Below, piece after piece: positions 61,715 through 64,000 of a stretch of DNA of 64,000 nucleotides. This DNA comes from Flavobacterium wongokense. GTDB taxonomy: Bacteria > Bacteroidota > Bacteroidia > Flavobacteriales > Flavobacteriaceae. Every line of letters starts with the position of its first letter. Within the stretch, counting starts at the first letter, position 1. The stretch is from the NCBI RefSeq assembly GCF_021608265.1, contig NZ_JAKIHP010000007.1:1-64000 (forward strand), in the 5' to 3' direction. Position numbers and translations under genes: made by a program. The notes beneath the pieces are model-generated. The model did no database searches. It was given only the letters and a program-made list of their open reading frames with translations, and was not told where the DNA came from.

Positions 61715-62965
61715 TTACAATTTGAAAGCTGCTTTTACTTTATCTACATAATCCAATTTCTCCCAGGTAAACAACTCAACGTTTACAGTTTTTGGAGCGC
61801 CATTTGGCAATTGGAAGGTTTTGGTAACCGTTTCAGGTTTTCTTCCCATGTGTCCGTAAGCAGCAGTTTCGCTATAAATAGGATTTCTCAATTTCAAACG
61901 TTGCTCGATGAAATAAGGCCTCATATCAAATACGTTCTCAACCACTTTACTGATTTCTCCGTCAGTCAGGTTTACTTTTGAAGTTCCGTAAGTTACTACG
62001 TTGATAGAAGTTGGTTTTGCCACTCCAATCGCATAAGAAACCTGTACCAAAACTTCGTCACACAATCCGGCAGCAACTAAGTTTTTAGCAATGTGACGTG
62101 TTGCATAAGCAGCAGAACGGTCTACTTTTGACGGGTCTTTCCCAGAGAAAGCTCCTCCACCGTGAGCACCTTTTCCACCGTAAGTATCCACGATGATTTT
62201 TCTACCTGTAAGTCCAGTGTCACCGTGAGGTCCTCCAATTACGAATTTCCCTGTTGGGTTAATGTGGTAGGTGATATCATCATTGAATAAATGAGCGTAT
62301 TGTGGGTATTTTGCCTTAATTCTTGGAATCAAAATCGAAATCAGATCACTTTTGATTTTTGCCAACATTTCAGCTTCCGGAGCGAAATCATCGTGCTGCG
62401 TAGAAATAACGATAGCGTCAATTCTTTGTGGTTTGTTATCGTCAGAATACTCTAAAGTCACCTGAGATTTTGCATCAGGACGCAAGTATTTGATTTCGTT
62501 GTTTTCTCTTCTGATATTAGCCAATTCAATCAACAAAGCGTGAGATAGATCTAAAGCCAAAGGCATGTAGTTTTCAGTTTCATTTGTTGCGTAACCAAAC
62601 ATCATTCCCTGGTCACCAGCACCTTGCTCTTCTTTGCTTGCTCGGTCAACACCTTGGTTGATGTCGGCAGATTGTTCGTGGATTGCAGATAAAACACCGC
62701 AGGAATCAGCATCAAACATATACTCACTTTTAGTATATCCAATTTTTTTGATTACTTCCCTTGCAATAGACTGCACATCAAGATAAGTGTTCGATTTTAC
62801 TTCTCCGGCAAGGATTACCTGACCTGTTGTTACCAAAGTTTCGCAGGCAACTTTTGAATCAGCATCAAATGCCAAAAAGTTATCAATTAACGCATCAGAA
62901 ATTTGGTCTGCAACTTTGTCTGGATGTCCTTCACTCACTGACTCCGACGTAAATAAATAAGCCAT
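61715..62965 (-). CDS. metK: S-adenosylmethionine synthetase
   Basis: This 416-residue enzyme makes SAM from methionine and ATP. Clear motifs are [32 protein letters not shown], the ATP-binding [20 protein letters not shown] and the metal/phosphate loop [19 protein letters not shown]. It is monocistronic, with a promoter at 63105-63134, a roughly 130-base leader that contains a SAM-II-like aptamer, and its own terminator. That implies feedback by its product. Confidence 0.97.
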   Translation of the reverse strand: MAYLFTSESVSEGHPDKVADQISDALIDNFLAFDADSKVACETLVTTGQVILAGEVKSNTYLDVQSIAREVIKKIGYTKSEYMFDADSCGVLSAIHEQSADINQGVDRASKEEQGAGDQGMMFGYATNETENYMPLALDLSHALLIELANIRRENNEIKYLRPDAKSQVTLEYSDDNKPQRIDAIVISTQHDDFAPEAEMLAKIKSDLISILIPRIKAKYPQYAHLFNDDITYHINPTGKFVIGGPHGDTGLTGRKIIVDTYGGKGAHGGGAFSGKDPSKVDRSAAYATRHIAKNLVAAGLCDEVLVQVSYAIGVAKPTSINVVTYGTSKVNLTDGEISKVVENVFDMRPYFIEQRLKLRNPIYSETAAYGHMGRKPETVTKTFQLPNGAPKTVNVELFTWEKLDYVDKVKAAFKL

Positions 62966-63034
62966 AACTATATTTTAGTTTAATATTTAATATCTAAAAA
63001 GGAAAAAGGAAGACTGCGGTAAAAAACTAAAGAA

Positions 63035-63090
63035 GGAATGCTGCTTTAGCATTTTTTAACGAGGTTGCAATCAGTTCAAATTTCTCCTCC
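63035..63090 (-). ncRNA. SAM-II (SAM-alpha) riboswitch in the metK leader
   Basis: Read on the minus strand, the conserved SAM-II blocks occur in order: P1 5' strand GAGG (63089-63086), the loop AAATTTGAAC-TGATTGCAA, P1 3' strand CCTC (63064-63061), then GTTAAAAAA and TGCTAAAG. Pseudoknot pairs are available as in the known SAM-II fold: CTG (63073-63071 region) with CAG (63043-63041) and ATT with AAT around 63053-63051. It starts about 8 bases after the expected transcript start and 76 bases before metK. SAM-II is known mostly upstream of methionine genes of alphaproteobacteria and also from Bacteroidetes. The GCTAAAG strand can alternatively pair with CTTTAG (63032-63027), which is followed by six T. 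Confidence 0.75.
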
Positions 63091-63104
63091 TATTTTTTCG
63101 AGTG

Positions 63105-63134
63105 CAAATGTATAAAATCAAATTGAATTTCAAA
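63105..63134 (-). promoter_or_regulatory. metK promoter
   Basis: On the minus strand TTTG (63131-63134) is followed after 18 bases by TACATTTG (63105-63112), a full -33/-7 match. The transcript should start near 63098. Confidence 0.7.
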
Positions 63135-63196
63135 TAATTCTAAACTTTTTTTTAAAAAATTGCGATAACGATTTCGTTTTTTATTTTTCAAAACCC

Positions 63197-63227
63197 TTGC
63201 AAATAACAATTCTATGCCGTTACTTTG
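63197..63227 (+). promoter_or_regulatory. metH promoter
   Basis: TTG (63197-63199) is followed after 21 bases by TACTTTG (63221-63227), one T short of the -7 consensus. The transcript would begin near 63234, about 17 bases before the SAM-I aptamer. Confidence 0.6.
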
Positions 63228-63250
63228 CAGCGTTCATAAACATAATGTTT

Positions 63251-63351
63251 GTTATCACGAAAGCTCGAGGGAATAGACCCAATGACAGCTTAGCAACCCT
63301 TTGCCAAAAGAAGGTGCTACATTCTAACCCGATTTATCGGGAAAAGATAAC
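63251..63351 (+). ncRNA. SAM-I (S-box) riboswitch in the metH leader
   Basis: All conserved S-box parts are present in order: P1 GTTATC/GATAAC (63251-63256 with 63346-63351), P2 AAGCT/AGCTT (63261-63265 with 63287-63291), GAGGGA (63267-63272), GACCC (63276-63280), ATGA, AGCAACC (63292-63298), P3 CCTT/AAGG, GGTGCTA (63313-63319) and P4 CCCGA/TCGGG (63328-63332 with 63337-63341). It precedes metH by 149 bases. No intrinsic terminator follows, so the expression platform is unclear; a second GATAAC at 63365-63370 could compete for the P1 5' strand. Confidence 0.95.
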
Positions 63352-63405
63352 CAAGAGATTCTTCGATAACTTATATATGATTTTGTACGCACTTCTGAAA
63401 TTTTC

Positions 63406-63460
63406 AGGAGCCATTTCCCGCTGTCCGCGCTACATGGTAGCTCGCTGCCATCGGGGCTAG
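63406..63460. repeat. dispersed structured repeat inside the metH leader (family 1)
   Basis: AGGAGCC and TTTCCCGCTGTCC at the left and ATCGGGGCTAG at the right flank the hairpin GCTAC-ATG-GTAGC (63429-63433 with 63437-63441). It lies between the SAM-I aptamer and the metH start codon, so it is transcribed with the riboswitch. Confidence 0.65.
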
Positions 63461-63500
63461 GGCACTGTAGTTCAGTACAACAATTTAGTAAAAGAAGAAA

Positions 63501-64000
63501 ATGTCAAAAATTCAGGAAGCAATCCAAAACAGGATTCTCGTGCTCGACGGAGCAATGGGAACCATGCTGCAGCGCAATAATTTCTCCGAAGCCGATTTCC
63601 GCGGGGAACGATTCAAGGATTTTCCACATCCGTTGAAAGGAAACAACGATTTACTTTCAATTACCCAACCCGAAGCCGTGAAAGAGGTACACCGCTTGTA
63701 TTTTCAGGCTGGTGCCGATATTGTCGAAACCAATACCTTTTCAGGAACAACCATCGGAATGGCGGATTATCATTTAGAGGATTTGGTTTACGAACTCAAT
63801 TATGAATCAGCCAAAATTGCCCGCGAAGTTGCCGATGAATTCACCGACAGGCCACGTTTTGTTGCAGGTTCCATTGGGCCAACAAACAGAACAGCATCCA
63901 TGTCGCCAGACGTTAACGATCCTGGTTTCCGGGCCGTAACTTTTGACGATTTGCGCATCGCCTACAAACAGCAGGTAGAAGCGTTAATCGACGGAGGCTG
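63501..64000 (+). CDS. metH: homocysteine S-methyltransferase domain of methionine synthase (3' end outside window)
   Basis: The frame is open for 166 codons to the window edge. It begins MSKIQEAIQNRILVLDGAMG and contains the homocysteine-binding barrel motifs LDGAMGTMLQ, GADIVETNTFSGTTIGM and FVAGSIGPTNRTASMSPDV, which match the N-terminal domain of cobalamin-dependent MetH. The zinc-binding cysteines lie downstream of the window. In Flavobacteria this domain is often a separate gene of about 340 residues followed by the rest of MetH, and the window cannot show which form this is. Regulation by the upstream SAM-I riboswitch is expected. Confidence 0.92.
   Translation, partial: MSKIQEAIQNRILVLDGAMGTMLQRNNFSEADFRGERFKDFPHPLKGNNDLLSITQPEAVKEVHRLYFQAGADIVETNTFSGTTIGMADYHLEDLVYELNYESAKIAREVADEFTDRPRFVAGSIGPTNRTASMSPDVNDPGFRAVTFDDLRIAYKQQVEALIDGG

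Noticed and set aside
63084..63090. GGAGGAG as a Shine-Dalgarno site on the metK strand
   Set aside because: It is over 110 bases from the metK start, forms the P1 strand of the SAM-II-like aptamer, and Bacteroidetes seldom use such sites.
63406..63460. tRNA-like fragment (GCTACATGGTAGC with surrounding arms)
   Set aside because: No acceptor stem, T-loop or anticodon arm can be built; the sequence belongs to the dispersed repeat family.
1..64000. tRNA, rRNA, prophage, insertion sequence or replication origin
   Set aside because: No tRNA cloverleaf, rRNA block, transposase, integrase, phage structural gene, dnaA boxes or att-like duplications were recognised while reading the window.

Overview
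The window is a stretch of chromosome from a low-GC Bacteroidetes bacterium, very probably a Flavobacterium or close relative. Evidence for this is the recurrent -7 promoter box of the TAnnTTTG type, proteins ending in or belonging to the type IX secretion system (T9SS), TonB-receptor/GLPGLI pairs, a menaquinone methyltransferase, cytochrome oxidase genes in the flavobacterial order, and many families (DUF5686, 2TM, DUF6496, Coa1-like) typical of Flavobacteriia. Nothing looks like a prophage, plasmid, IS element, CRISPR array or tRNA/rRNA gene; it is mostly core genome with intergenic repeats.

Layout. 1-2243 (-) is the N-terminal part of a large secreted choice-of-anchor-L protein. 2364-6868 (+) carries a NifU-type Fe-S protein, a DUF255 thioredoxin-fold protein, a small helical protein and an MscS channel. 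6870-10285 (-) is a tolC/adaptor/tsaB operon. 10445-11839 (+) is a DUF4403 lipoprotein. 11846-17413 (-) is a respiratory block: heme O synthase, two subunit III genes and subunit IV of cytochrome oxidase, then a thioredoxin-like protein, SCO, DUF420 and small accessory proteins. 17732-19740 (-) holds accD and class II aldolase. 19788-24550 contains tamL, an RNA methyltransferase, porT/sprT (T9SS) and ubiE. 24754-30220 contains folA, thyA, a bifunctional nuclease and several exported proteins. 30385-32188 (-) is etfBA. 32897-34643 (+) is a cluster of small stress-type proteins headed by a universal stress protein. 34777-38906 holds pdhB, a DUF5686 outer-membrane protein and a DNA glycosylase. 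40235-42805 is a membrane pyrophosphatase with an unusual Cys-rich tail. 42899-48650 (+) is a tight operon (GH20 hexosaminidase, glycosylasparaginase, CutC, GH2 beta-mannosidase) that reads as an N-glycan core degradation pathway. 48693-56102 (-) is a 2469-residue T9SS cargo protein made of about 26 copies of a 66-residue repeat. 56283-61434 holds a deoxynucleoside kinase, a secreted protein, and a GLPGLI/TonB-receptor pair. 61715-64000 has metK and the start of metH, divergently transcribed.

The most striking region is the metK/metH intergenic space (62966-63500). On the metH side there is a textbook SAM-I (S-box) riboswitch, and on the opposite strand, in the metK leader, a sequence with the conserved core and pseudoknot pairings of a SAM-II riboswitch. 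Two unrelated SAM-sensing RNA folds thus sit back to back between the gene that makes SAM and the gene that makes its precursor methionine. A family of structured intergenic repeats with compensatory changes in its hairpins occurs at least five times, one copy lying inside the metH leader.

All functional calls are from reading motifs, lengths and context; no database search was run.
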